Shown one piece after another: positions 1 to 9,604 of a stretch of DNA of 64,000 bases (the first letter of the stretch is position 1; every line of letters begins with the position of its first letter). Location of the stretch: positions 18,021,879-18,085,878 of the forward strand of contig CM067523.1 of assembly GCA_034509495.1 (NCBI GenBank). Reading direction: 5' to 3'. Position numbers and translations under genes: made by a program. The notes beneath the pieces are model-generated. The model was not told the DNA's origin, searched no databases, and saw only the letters and a list, made by a program, of their open reading frames with translations. This DNA comes from Acestrorhynchus altus. Its lineage: Eukaryota > Chordata > Actinopteri > Characiformes > Acestrorhynchidae.

Positions 1-2190
1 TACCTAACATTAAATCAAACAGTGGAAACCTGAGATGACCTGAGGGGCGAGCATTTCAGCCTTTTACAACCCTAGTATTTCTCCAATCAGTGGTGTGAAC
101 CTCAAGTTAATGTTGTTCAGGGTCTGGCAAGCTTACATAGTGCACTCTGAATGCACAGCAGGAGTAAACACAGCATTAGTATGGAGTGCCATAGCAGCTC
201 TCCTGCTGGCCACATCAATAAAACTCGCACAGGGGATCAAATTTTGAAAGTCAGGTTTGGCGACAAATAGCTGCATTGAATGATTTTCTCATTGTGATGT
301 TTATTCAGCTAAAACACTGTATCTGTGCACGCCATTTAGTACCGCATCCAGGTGTCCGAGGCGAAAAAGCGAATCGATAGAACACAATTATATCGGGCAG
401 TAAGGGGAGGTTTGAGTTATCTCAGTGATTTGCCCATTGGTGGAATGGTCAGGAGATCAGATTAATGTTCAGTGGACAGAAATGTGGCCTGATTGTCATT
501 AAAAACACTCCACAGTGATTATTATTACCCACACTTAATCACCATCGAACAGCTGAGTGCTAGTCAATGGCCTTTTCAATTGTATTTATTCAGCTTTCTC
601 CCATCGTTGTCCGTTTGCTTTTCCTTGTGTTTTTAATGCCACATGATGTCCTGCGGCTTGTGCTTACAGCAGAGAGGTGTAGATCAAACAGGAACATGTT
701 GAAAGGACACTTTCTCTGGCTCTGGAAAGACGTGAGGAGCAAATGAATGTTGGGATTCTAATTAAAGCCGGCTGACATTTGCACATTTCTTCATGTAGTC
801 CACAAGGCTGCATTTTTTAATCGACGGTGCCATTAATTATAGGCCTTTTTTACAATCGTCAGTAAGTCCATTGTCTTCTGTGGCAAAACTAGGCAGAACT
901 AACCTTGAGAAAATATATCTGGAGTGCCGTGGGGGTGTTCAAAAGAAAGAAGATGAAAAAAAAAAATCAGCTCACTTCAAAATGAGCATCACCCTTTTAA
1001 TAGGATTGAACACCACCGGGCTGAATTGTTGCCAAAAACCAGAGTGCTCTTTGAATTAGAAGAGTGGGGGTGAGGCTAGGCCAGTAAAAGGTACAGTTTG
1101 CGGTCAAGGAGAGACCAAACAAAAGCCTCTCATCAGGTAAATCAAGGCTGACTTTTATTTCTTCAGGTGACAAAGCTGGGTGGCCTTCTCAAACCAAAGA
1201 GCAGTAAAGCGTCCTGACAGGGAGAGTTGCCAGAGCTGATACAGAGGGCGAGGAAGGGGGGTAAAGGTGCCCCTTCAGCCTCCCTAATGACACCCTGCAC
1301 TATATACATGTGTGTGTTTTTGTACATTTGTAAGAGCAAAGAGAAACAGGTGACATCTAGAACCAGCGTTCAGAAGAAGCCCCACTTAGCAGCCTAATTT
1401 TTTTCCTTTTGTTTTATGGGATTAAAATTAAATTCTAGCTTTTGGATCAGCATGGCTACATGACCTAAACACTACCTCAGTGCTTTTATTGAGGTCCATA
1501 ATAGAAACATATTTCCATAGAAACTGACCCCTGTACTCATACCTCTGCTTTCTGCCTCCCAGCATCCAAAGAATTCTGCATGTAGGAGTAGGAAAAACTT
1601 TCTCCAAGTCAAAATGAGTAGATGACTGATAGATGCTTACAGGATTGTGAGGTTATTTTTTGGATTTTTATTCGTTGGTCTATCACAAAGATTGTGGATG
1701 TAATGAACACTTTTTCAAGGCACTGTAAGGTCTGCAGGAATTTAATTCTCCAGGAGCAGGGTTGGTATGTTATAGTGTGTGATGGAGACAGGATCTGTCT
1801 CATTACCAGAATGCTTTATGTGATGATCCTAAAGCATTCTGTTTTTTGGTGTACTTACCTGTTTAGTGTTTTATCTGTAAATGCATGGGAGAGCGCACAG
1901 TCCCCAAGAGGCTGGAAGGACCCACAGTTGTATTGGGAGGAAGAAGCCTAGTCTGTGAATAAAGACAATCATAAGTGAACTACCATATACATATACTTAC
2001 CTGGATATTGTGTTCCTGTGTTTGGATGGGAAGATGTGTTGTTGTAGACATGCCTGATTATGATGTGGAACAATTGATGCACTAACTAAATAATTAGAGG
2101 CTGGGAAGTGCCAGCTGAGGTCCTCAGGAGTAAGGCAATGTGGTATGGTAATGTGGTCTGGGTGGCTTTGCAGCCCACAAACCTTTGGGT
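1..2190. other. unique non-coding DNA, no gene recognised
   Basis: No open frame longer than about 110 codons and no recognisable domain. The sequence is high-complexity and lacks obvious transposon ends or microsatellites apart from a short GT run near 1308. It could be intergenic or intronic. The part around 540-870 looks most like constrained DNA and is listed separately. Confidence 0.6.
540..870. promoter_or_regulatory. candidate conserved non-coding element
   Basis: High-complexity, repeat-free block rich in homeodomain-type cores (ATTAATTA near 831, CTAATTAAAG near 758) and other balanced motifs, with no coding potential. Blocks of this texture in fish gene deserts are often enhancers, but this is judged by eye only. 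Conservation in other fishes would decide it. Confidence 0.25.
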
Positions 2191-2259
2191 GTCTCACCTA
2201 ACTGTTAATGGTTAGAGTTAAGAATAATTGCCTGAGATTAGCCAATGGGATCAAGGGGC

Positions 2260-2445
2260 CAATGGAATCACAAGAATCACTTTGTGTTTTTAGTGATGAT
2301 TCAGTAAATACACACATTTATTCATTTGGAAGACTGAATAAAGTTACTGTACTGGGACTTATTTTGTGGCTGCTGATTTCCCTGATTGAATCCCAGGTTA
2401 CACTTCCAAAACGGTCACCTAAACATCCGAAAATGGTGGCAGTGG
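2260..2445 (+). repeat. candidate 5' LTR end and primer binding site
   Basis: AATAAA at about 2337 (polyadenylation-like) is followed by a short R/U5-like stretch and then TGGTGGCAGTGG at about 2433, which resembles the primer-binding region just inside the 5' LTR of many fish gypsy elements. The 5' boundary cannot be fixed. A weakly similar AATAAA-containing block lies at 5300-5360 beyond integrase. Confidence 0.35.
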
Positions 2446-2859
2446 TACAAGAATAGCAGCTTCAAAGCAAAAGTCAGTAGCTACGAAATGAATCCTACAA
2501 GCAGATGAGTAGACCACGAAGGTCACTAGCCAAATCAGTGGTGTAAGCTTGAGAATGTCCACAGAGGGCACACGAGCACAAGGTTCATTCCCGAGTTCAC
2601 AGAGGAAGACGCAGACCAAAGCGAAAGTCAGCCAAAAAAAAGAATGAACAGTAATATGCCTCAGAGAAAGCCTCCAACCAAACAACAACCAATAAGAGAC
2701 ATGTCAACTCAAGAAGAAGAAGAAGAAAGTTTCCAACCTGGCGATGGATTAAAGGGCTGTAAGTGTTGAGCACCTGTGTGAAAGGTTCAAAAGTTTAGTC
2801 CAAACTGAAAACAAGAGACAAAAGCAGTACCAGAGGGAAAAGGCTAAACAGGAGCAGAG

Positions 2860-3225
2860 GTAGTGAACAATAGAGCACCAGTTTGGTCTGCTACAAGAGG
2901 AGGTTCAGCAAGGGCAGAGGGAACAACAGAGCAGTTAAGGCAACATTTCCACCCCATTCCAGCAATGATCCTCAGACAGATCCTAAAACCAAAGATGAGA
3001 AGAAGCTTGGAGATAGAAACTACCATCAGCCAGCGTATGCGACTTGTGCAACTCCACAGATGCCCCCATTGAAACAGAATGATGACATCGAACACAATTT
3101 AACAACTTTTGAGCGCATTGCACAAGCTGTAAGTTGGCTGGAAGAGGAATGGGCTTTATACCTTGTGCCAGTGCTGAAGGAAAGGAGTGAGCTGCATATG
3201 TAGCCATGGACTTTAATGATGCATG
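2860..3225 (+). pseudogene. gag pseudogene, N-terminal part
   Basis: The frame open through 2883-3203 ends with a motif typical of gypsy Gag: an acidic DDIEHNLTTFERIA stretch (about 3083-3124) followed by a W-x-EEEWALYLVPVL segment (about 3133-3175). The same frame continues to a stop at about 3201. The typical downstream Gag part does not follow and is found again only at about 3855. Gag would form the retrotransposon capsid; this copy is broken. Confidence 0.65.
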
Positions 3226-3230
3226 TATAA

Positions 3231-3850
3231 ACAAGAACAAACATAGACTACATTTTACAGAAAACACTCCGTGTTCTGATTTTCCTATTTTTTTTTATTG
3301 CAGTTTAGCACCCACTAGTGGGTGAACAGAAAAGACCCCTGAACGAATCAGGAGCAGGAAGAAGAGCAGAGCACACTGGACTGCATACCTAACATCCATT
3401 GCAATCCTTGTCTTGTTAGCCCTTAAGAAGACATTTCCTGTACCTGTCAATGTTGATCGCTATCTATCTTTAGATATGTTTTGAATTGTGGCTGATGTTT
3501 GTTTAGAGTCTTTTTGTTATTTTATGGAACCTGCACATTCTGCTTTCTTCCTACCCTTGCACAATTTGTTTTGTTTGCCAGTTATAGAACATCAGTGCAA
3601 ATCCTAAATGTTAAAAAGTATATTTCCTTGATATTCCTCTATGATTTTATGTATGCATTTTCTTATTCATGCATGCTTGTATTTTCCACACCATTCATAT
3701 GATGTATGGTGTTGAGCTTCCTGAATAACTGGACAGGTGACACAGTGAGGTCAGTACACTGTGCTTGAGGGAGAAATGCCCAGAGAACTGTACAACAGAC
3801 TGGATGCAATGAAAATGCATGACAGCAGCAGCAAATAAAAAGGAAATGGG
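3231..3850. other. sequence interrupting the gag remnant
   Basis: About 620 bp with no similarity I can recognise to Gag lies between two Gag pieces that should be close together. It begins near a T-rich run (3286-3300) and ends at a small direct duplication (GTAGTCTTGG at about 3859 and 3880). It could be an inserted element or gag sequence decayed beyond recognition; no terminal repeats were seen. Confidence 0.4.
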
Positions 3851-3851
3851 A

Positions 3852-4215
3852 GATGAAGTAGTCTTGGAGCAGTACCAAGTAGTCTTGGTACTTCAAAATG
3901 GTCAGTCCTGAGCTGAGAAGCTGGATCATTGAACGCAGACAGAGCTCCCCGAATCAGGCAGTGGAATTTGCTGAGGCATTCATGACGGCAAGGCAAGCTG
4001 AGGGAGGATTCCAGTGGAAGTCTTGGAGATTGAGTGGTGTTGGCCCTAAGCAGCAGGGTAGTTTTACAGTTACTCAGGTGTGGAGGATGAAGGAGAATTT
4101 AAAAAAGTCCTCCAGTTTTAAACAACAGAAAGAAAAGGCACAGATGAAATGTTTTAATTGCAACCAATATTGCCAGGATACAAAAGAGTGAGTGCCCTAA
4201 ACTGACTACCTGCAC
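3852..4215 (+). pseudogene. gag pseudogene, SCAN-like region and zinc knuckle
   Basis: The frame open through 3898-4191 contains VSPELRSWI followed by NQAVEFAEAFMTARQ, the SCAN-like capsid C-terminal pattern of vertebrate gypsy Gag. A CFNCNQYCQD stretch near 4147-4176 is a CCHC zinc knuckle in which the usual His is Gln. A four-base GAGT duplication at about 4187-4194 then introduces a stop just before the last Cys. Such a knuckle normally binds the element's RNA. Confidence 0.75.
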
Positions 4216-4289
4216 AAACTATTTGTATTATGCCTCTAGACTGGAGAAAGACAAAGTCATTCTGACACAGTAAACTCTGTAAAGTTCGG

Positions 4290-4360
4290 TATAAATCATT
4301 TAAAGCTATGATAGATACAGGAGCCTGTCAAACACTAGTCTCAGCAAAAGTACCAGAAAT
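4290..4360 (+). pseudogene. retrotransposon aspartic protease remnant
   Basis: The frame through 4302-4355 reads FKAMIDTGACQTLVS, with the aspartic protease active-site triad D-T-G (then A) encoded at 4314-4325. In the intact family this dimeric enzyme cuts the Gag-Pol polyprotein. Only the active-site loop survives. The sequence after about 4360 is no longer recognisable. Confidence 0.75.
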
Positions 4361-4664
4361 TTAAATTAGTCACACAGAGGAACTGAAAGCAAAAGTGCAT
4401 CCTTAGCAATGTATGCACTTTTAGTTTTCATTGAAAAGTAAAACAGTCAAAAAGGGAGAAACGGAGAGAAAAAGTGAAAGGCACTAAAATCAAGGAGCAG
4501 AATGGCAGAGAGTGATATGTCTGTACTGCCTGATAGCAGATTAGCAGAAGCTAGATGAAACACTCACTCCATTGTTTGATAAAAATATGGGGCAGGGGAA
4601 ATTTTTGTAAAACAGGACTGTATAGAGTAAAGGCCAATACAAACAATAATAGCTGTACTTAAAT

Positions 4665-5160
4665 CTTTTAGAAATTATGAAATTGGCACATTCAGCTCAT
4701 TTTGCTGGTCATTTAGACATAGAGAAAACACTCAACAAAATGGCAAGTAGGTTTTACTGGCCAGATTAATACAGGGACATAGATAACATTTTTTTAAATA
4801 TGCCCTGAATGTCAATTAACAACCCCAAGCAAGTAGTCAGATAGAGACCCTTTAATAAGGATGCCAATTATAGATGTGCCATTTACAAGAACTGCCATGG
4901 ATGTGGTAAGGCCATTATCTAAAATTTGTACTTGCTAACCAGAAATGTTTGCCCTTAAAAAGTGAAAACATATCATATTGTGAATGTATTCATACAGCTA
5001 AAGAGGCATACCTAAAGAGGTAATTACTGACCAAGACCCTCATTTTACATCATATCAGATAAAGGAGGTTCTCAGTTTATTGGGAATTAAAAGGATTAGG
5101 ACCACACCCTTTCATCCCCAGACTGATGGACTGACTGAGAGGTTCAATCTCACTTTGTAA
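4665..5160 (+). pseudogene. retrotransposon integrase remnant
   Basis: A zinc-binding HHCC-type region is visible: His codons at 4689, 4698 and 4710, then a KMASRFYWPD stretch, then Cys-x2-Cys at 4801-4812, which lies in another frame. The core follows: MDVV with a candidate first catalytic Asp at 4900, TDQD with the second Asp at 5029-5031, and TDGLTERF with Glu at 5137-5139. The 35 residues between the last two match the DD35E spacing of integrases. Only about 43 codons separate the first two Asp residues, fewer than usual, so part is deleted. Integrase joins element DNA to host DNA; this copy carries stops and frameshifts. Confidence 0.85.
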
Positions 5161-5179
5161 TATATTTCACACAAATTGA

Positions 5180-5400
5180 ACATACACGTGATCCTATATC
5201 ATGATTTTTGTCAGGTTTAGATTGTAGGTATATTTTGATTGCTGTTGTTGTTGTTGTTGTTGTTGTTGAAACAGACCAGTGTTTACTTGAGAGGAATCTC
5301 TGTGTTTATACACTTTTCAATAAAAGAAACTCAAGGGTATTTATGTGGTTTTGTGTGACACTGAGACAGCCAGAGGAGCAAATGAATTAAAACCAAAACC
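5180..5400 (+). repeat. candidate 3' LTR remnant
   Basis: Follows the integrase remnant. It has a (TTG)n run at 5242-5268 and TCAATAAAAG at about 5318 followed by a stretch loosely resembling 2337-2385. That position and the AATAAA would suit a degraded 3' LTR, but similarity to the left end is weak by eye. Confidence 0.3.
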
Positions 5401-5720
5401 AGAACAGTACAGACCCTCTGATTCAGGACAGGTAATTTTGTCAGCATGTAGGCCTGTATTACACTTGCTGGCAAAAACTGAGCAATTGCAATTATCTAGA
5501 GCATTTTAATCTCTGGGTATCGTTATTTTTTGAGTATCAGTTAGTAGGCTTCTGTGCACAGAAGTATCTTTGCTCCTTACTGTGAACAACAGTGTGGTTC
5601 TTTCTGAAGGCACAGTACAGCCAGAAATTTAAATGAAAACAAGTTTATTCTATTTTTGCCAATTGTAATCAATCAGCCAAGTTATGAAAACCTTTAATGA
5701 TTTTTTCTTTCTTTAAACAT

Positions 5721-6623
5721 ATTTAAAGATATGGGCATTTATAATTCATTTAACTATATTGAGAGATGGAGGTGATGTAAAGCCTTCAGAGAGAAGGCTT
5801 GTAGATATGTCTGAGAAGGGTTTTAATTAGAAATTATTTAGAATTATAAATCATCTGCTCCATTGTCCAGAAAATAACTTACAACTGCAGAACACTTAAA
5901 ATAAGTAGCAAGTTCAGCCCAAGTGTAAGAAGTCTCCAACAATCCTAATTTGTTATCATAGGACCTACAGGTAGCTCCTGCCACAGTTGATGTCAAAGTG
6001 CATCATTTATCATCAGACAGAGACCAAACAAGTTTGATTTACTTGGAAGGTGTGCAAAGAGGAAACCAAAAAAACCAAAAAAAAACAAAAAACAAATAAA
6101 CAACAAAAATAAAAAAAAACATCAGTTCAGGACTATAGTTTGTCAGAGGATGCCTGAAAAACAGCAGGACTTTTGGAACAATGTGCTTTGGACAGATGAA
6201 TACAAAGATTAATTATTTTGGGCACAGAAACTGTAGACACGTTTAGCACAAAACAAACACAGGATTTGAGCAGAAGAACATCATAGCGACTGTGAAGCAT
6301 GGGGGTGGAAATGTCATGGTTTGGGGCTGCTTTGCAGGGCCTTTCACTGAAACATCACGTGGGTGAAAGAATTGTGAAAATCATTCAGAGAATGGTAAAG
6401 ATTTATAGGAAACATTTAACTGACATTTTTTTAGCCAGAGTGGAAATACCAGCTATTAGGGAACAGGGTGTCCAAACTTTTTGCGTCATAAGTAAAATGC
6501 ATTTCTATAATTATAATTTGCTTATTACATTTTTAAAGATTTCTTCAGTTTTATGAGATTAGTTATATCACCTCCATCTCTCAGTATAGTTAAAATGAAG
6601 ATCAAATGTCCATATGTCTAAAT
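5721..6623 (+). mobile_element. Tc1-like transposon with terminal inverted repeats, decayed
   Basis: The roughly 60-bp ends 5721-5780 and 6563-6623 are imperfect inverted copies of each other (GGAGGTGATGTAA against TTATATCACCTCC, for example). Between them, on the plus strand, lie transposase remains: FWNNVLWTDEYKD near 6172-6210, with the DE-type Asp codon at 6195-6197, and a VKHGGGNVMVWGC-like stretch at about 6292-6330. An A-rich run fills 6065-6120. About 900 bp, shorter than a full Tc1 (about 1.6 kb), with N-terminal DNA-binding and C-terminal parts missing. Confidence 0.8.
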
Positions 6624-6810
6624 AAGACAAATGTGTTCATAGGGTGTCCTAGCATTTTGTTGCACAAGACTAATTCAGCTAAGAGGTAATGGACTTTCTT
6701 GGAATCCAACTAATCATCCCATTCTGGTGGGAATGTAGTTAGAGACTGATCAGAAAAATCCAGAAAGAGAGGCATTGCGGTCAGAAAATGAGTTCTGATG
6801 AAGGGTTAGA

Positions 6811-6985
6811 GCAATGTTTCTCAAACCTGGTACTGGCCCTCTACATGTTTTAGAGGAATCCCTGCTGTAACACACTCCCTTCTACTCTGAAAGGACTTGC
6901 TAATGAGTTGATTAGTTTTATCAGGAGTATCAGTAAATATACAGGACAGGGCAGTTCCAGGACAGCATTTGAGAAACACTCTGTT
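6811..6985. mobile_element. short non-autonomous DNA element (MITE)
   Basis: Left end CAATGTTTCTCAAACCTGG and right end TTTGAGAAACACTCTG are inverted relative to each other, about 175 bp apart, with no coding capacity. I recall this sequence as a very common fish MITE ('tttctcaaccctggtcctgg' type, hAT-like); that assignment is from memory. Confidence 0.7.
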
Positions 6986-7407
6986 GCATGACTAAACCAA
7001 CCAGGGCACCAATAAAATAGAAATTTAAGGGAGGAGTTTCTAAAAAAACAGAGCTGTAACTACAGTCTGTCTGAGGCACTGCAGACTCTCTAAAATGCCA
7101 TAAAGTTTAATGTGTAAACATGACTAAATTACAGCTGGACTGTGTGAGGTGCTTTGTTTGTTTGGAGTCTGCAAATTGACCATTTGGAGTTTGCAAATTT
7201 GAAGCCATTGGAATCCTCCGTAGTGGCGCTGCTGGCCCTCTGCTGGCCTGCTGCTGGCAGAAGTGTTGGAAATGCATTTGCCTCCATCAGAGACACAAAT
7301 ATCATAATATCTGTCACACTTCATTTCACATTAGTTCTGAGAAATTAAGCTGGAGAAGGAAAATTACAGGGAGAGCTGAGGGAATGCAGAGTTATTGCTG
7401 TTTTCAC

Positions 7408-7592
7408 ATATACCCATCAGCCACAACATTAAGAACACCTGCCTGCCATTATGAAGGCCAAAACAGCACTGACCCATTAAGGCATGGACTTCACAGGACT
7501 TACAAAGCTGTTCTATGGTTTCTGGGACCAAAACATTTGCAGCAGATCCTGTTGTTTATGTCCTGTAAGTTGTAAAGTAGGACCTCCATGAG
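7408..7592 (-). mobile_element. terminal fragment of a Tc1-like transposon
   Basis: Begins with ATACCCATCAGCCACAACAT, recognised as the end of a widespread fish Tc1-like family, and continues through the adjoining 3' coding sequence in reverse (GCATGGACTTCACAGGACTT, GCAGATCCTGTTGTTTATGT). Only about 185 bp of that end is present; the rest of the element is not in the window. Confidence 0.7.
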
Positions 7593-7739
7593 CAAAAATT
7601 AGCCTTGGGTGACTATGACTCTAAACTAGACTGATAAAATAGATGACTATAAAATAGACTGAATAGTTTAGGAATTCTGGTGATAAAGTGGATGGCTTAA
7701 GCATGGTTCTGAAATTTGGGCTAAACCTCAGAGGTTTAG

Positions 7740-8150
7740 AATGTCTGGCACCGTGCCTGTAACCATGCCCAGTTTATTCAACTTTGGATTCATCTGTCCA
7801 AAGCACATTGTCCTGGTCTTTGTCTAGGTGTTCTCTGGCAAATTTAGACTTGTCTTGATGTTTCAAACTTGACTCAAAATGAATCAAACTTGCCTTTCTG
7901 ATGGTAGATCTGCACTGACAACTGTGGCAAGAAGTACCTGTAGGTCCCATCATGACAGTTTTGGACTGTTGGGACTGTTGGGCAGAACTTGTTATGATGG
8001 CCTGACAATGTTGGCAGTTGTGTTAAATGTAAATCCACTCATTTTTTCCTTACAAGAAAATGGCATTTCTAGTAATTACATTTTACAAATATATTTCCTG
8101 AGTTGTATATAGTCATATCATCAAGGTGTTCATGGGGAGTCCAAAATTTT
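7740..8150 (-). mobile_element. Tc1-like transposase fragment
   Basis: On the minus strand the sequence near 7780-7812 reads as the VLWTDESKV-type motif holding the first catalytic Asp of Tc1 transposases. The same family occurs more completely at 28.9-29.6 kb: GGATTCATCTGTCCAAAGCA and ATCAAACTTG are shared. The rest is full of stops. Confidence 0.65.
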
Positions 8151-8159
8151 CACATAACT

Positions 8160-9254
8160 GTTTATCTGCATCAAAACCAAGCATTTAAATTCACGACAAT
8201 CACAAACAAAGGCAGTGAAATCCTGGTGGGTCTGAGTTATGAACTATAGAGTGCTGTTTATGTTTGTTTACATCTCTTTGGTTTTAAAAGAAATACGTTC
8301 CTTTTATAGTGCCGAGTCCAAAACTTGCTTCTTTTAGAAGAAGCCAATGGGCCAGAGGGGTTAATTAAAATCTTAATTGCTGTTATTAAAGCCATCTTGC
8401 TCTCCTCTCTTCCCCTCCCTCTCTCAGAACTCTGCAGTGGTTTGCTGTTTGGAATACGCCATCCCCATTAACAGCTGTACACTTACCCATCCTCCAGATG
8501 TTCACTCTGATCATCAGGCCAGAAGAGAAGCACAATGTAATCAGCCTGAACACATTCTCTCACACTCACACACTCATACACTCTGCACATTCTCATCCAC
8601 TCAGTCTCACACACCCAAACACTTTGCATGCATATAAAGACTCTGCACACACTCACTGCAATGGTTCTATTAGTATACAGAACCTCGATGATAAGGTCTA
8701 GAGTTTACAGTTAGAGCATAGAGCTTTCATTTTTAGAATACAATTTAATGTACATTGAATTTACACTGTATGTAAATTGGGTATGAAATGGTGTTATCCC
8801 TCAGGGGCATGGTTTGGAAAAACCCACACCTTGTTATTGAAGTTGAGCACTGGCCAGATGCTCATGGCAAGGCAGCGTTATCAGAGTTTAAGCAAGATAT
8901 GATAGTGGGTGCCAGATGGATGGGTGATCCATTTCCGAAGCTTGTGGGTATTTAACATTCCTCAGTTTATAGTGTCACATTTTCCTGCTGGAATATCCCA
9001 TCATTGCAGGGGTACATGAAGTCCATGAAGAGCTGCAAATGGTCACTAAGTAGTAAAATATAGTCAGCACTGGTCAGTGACATGCTTAGGCAGACTGGTG
9101 GACTCAGCCCATGCTATGAGAATACACCCCACACCAGTACGTAATTGGAGTGGGGGTGCAGCATTACTGTACTGGATACCAGACAGATGTAGAGATTTAT
9201 AGAAATCAGATTTATCTCAAACTGTGTGGAGATGTTCCGTAATCTCTAAAGCCA
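8160..9254. other. no gene seen; CA-rich low-complexity patch
   Basis: No coding signal. 8555-8665 is a degenerate CACA/CTCTGCACA-rich patch whose short open frames are artefacts. 8790-9200 has the look of an old dispersed repeat, but I cannot name it. Confidence 0.5.
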
Positions 9255-9330
9255 CTTTGCCACTGCATGGTACCTACACAACTTGACTACTTGAGTTGCT
9301 TTCCACTACCACTACTGATGACATTACAAA
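9255..9330. mobile_element. fragment of a short DNA element (MITE)
   Basis: CCACTGCATGGTACCTAC followed by ACTTGACTACTTGAGTTG and CTTTCCACTAC resembles, from memory, a common fish MITE built round GGTACC and TCGACTCGAC repeats. Only one end seems present. Confidence 0.4.
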
Positions 9331-9604
9331 ACTCTAAAGCAGTGGGTTGTGTAGGTTTATAGATTCTAAAACATTCTCTGGCATTTATTTAATATTGCTA
9401 TGTTTAGTAAATATGAAGAGAATTTGCAGTAAACAGCAAACTGCATATGCTCAGCGTTATTAAGTCATATCTGTTAGAAGATAAACCATTAACTTCTTAC
9501 ATGTAAGCGAGAAACATATTCCCTTCTTTGTTTAAGTTTTCTCTTGTACAATTATCCAGTTCTGGGCTATGTTTATACTGTATATTGTATATAGTGTACT
9601 GTTT

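Larger units (their letters stand above)
2260..5400 (+). mobile_element. decayed Ty3/gypsy-type LTR retrotransposon
   Basis: Order on the plus strand: a possible LTR end and primer-binding-like TGGTGGCAGTGG (about 2433), gag part 1, an unrelated interruption, gag part 2 with a zinc-knuckle remnant, an aspartic protease active-site motif, an integrase zinc-binding region and a DD35E integrase core. Reverse transcriptase and RNase H should lie between protease and integrase, but only about 330 bp remain there, so they have been deleted. Frameshifts and stops occur throughout, so it is inactive. The order PR before IN is that of Ty3/gypsy elements. The outer borders are approximate because no clean LTR pair could be matched. 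Confidence 0.8.

Noticed and set aside
5050..5160. Host gene derived from an integrase
   Set aside because: Flanking Gag, protease and zinc-binding remnants in the right order, with stops, show an ordinary dead retrotransposon.
8790..8960. 5S rRNA-like sequence (GATGCTCATGG, GGTGATCC words)
   Set aside because: Internal promoter boxes of 5S rRNA are not present in order; more likely an old dispersed repeat.
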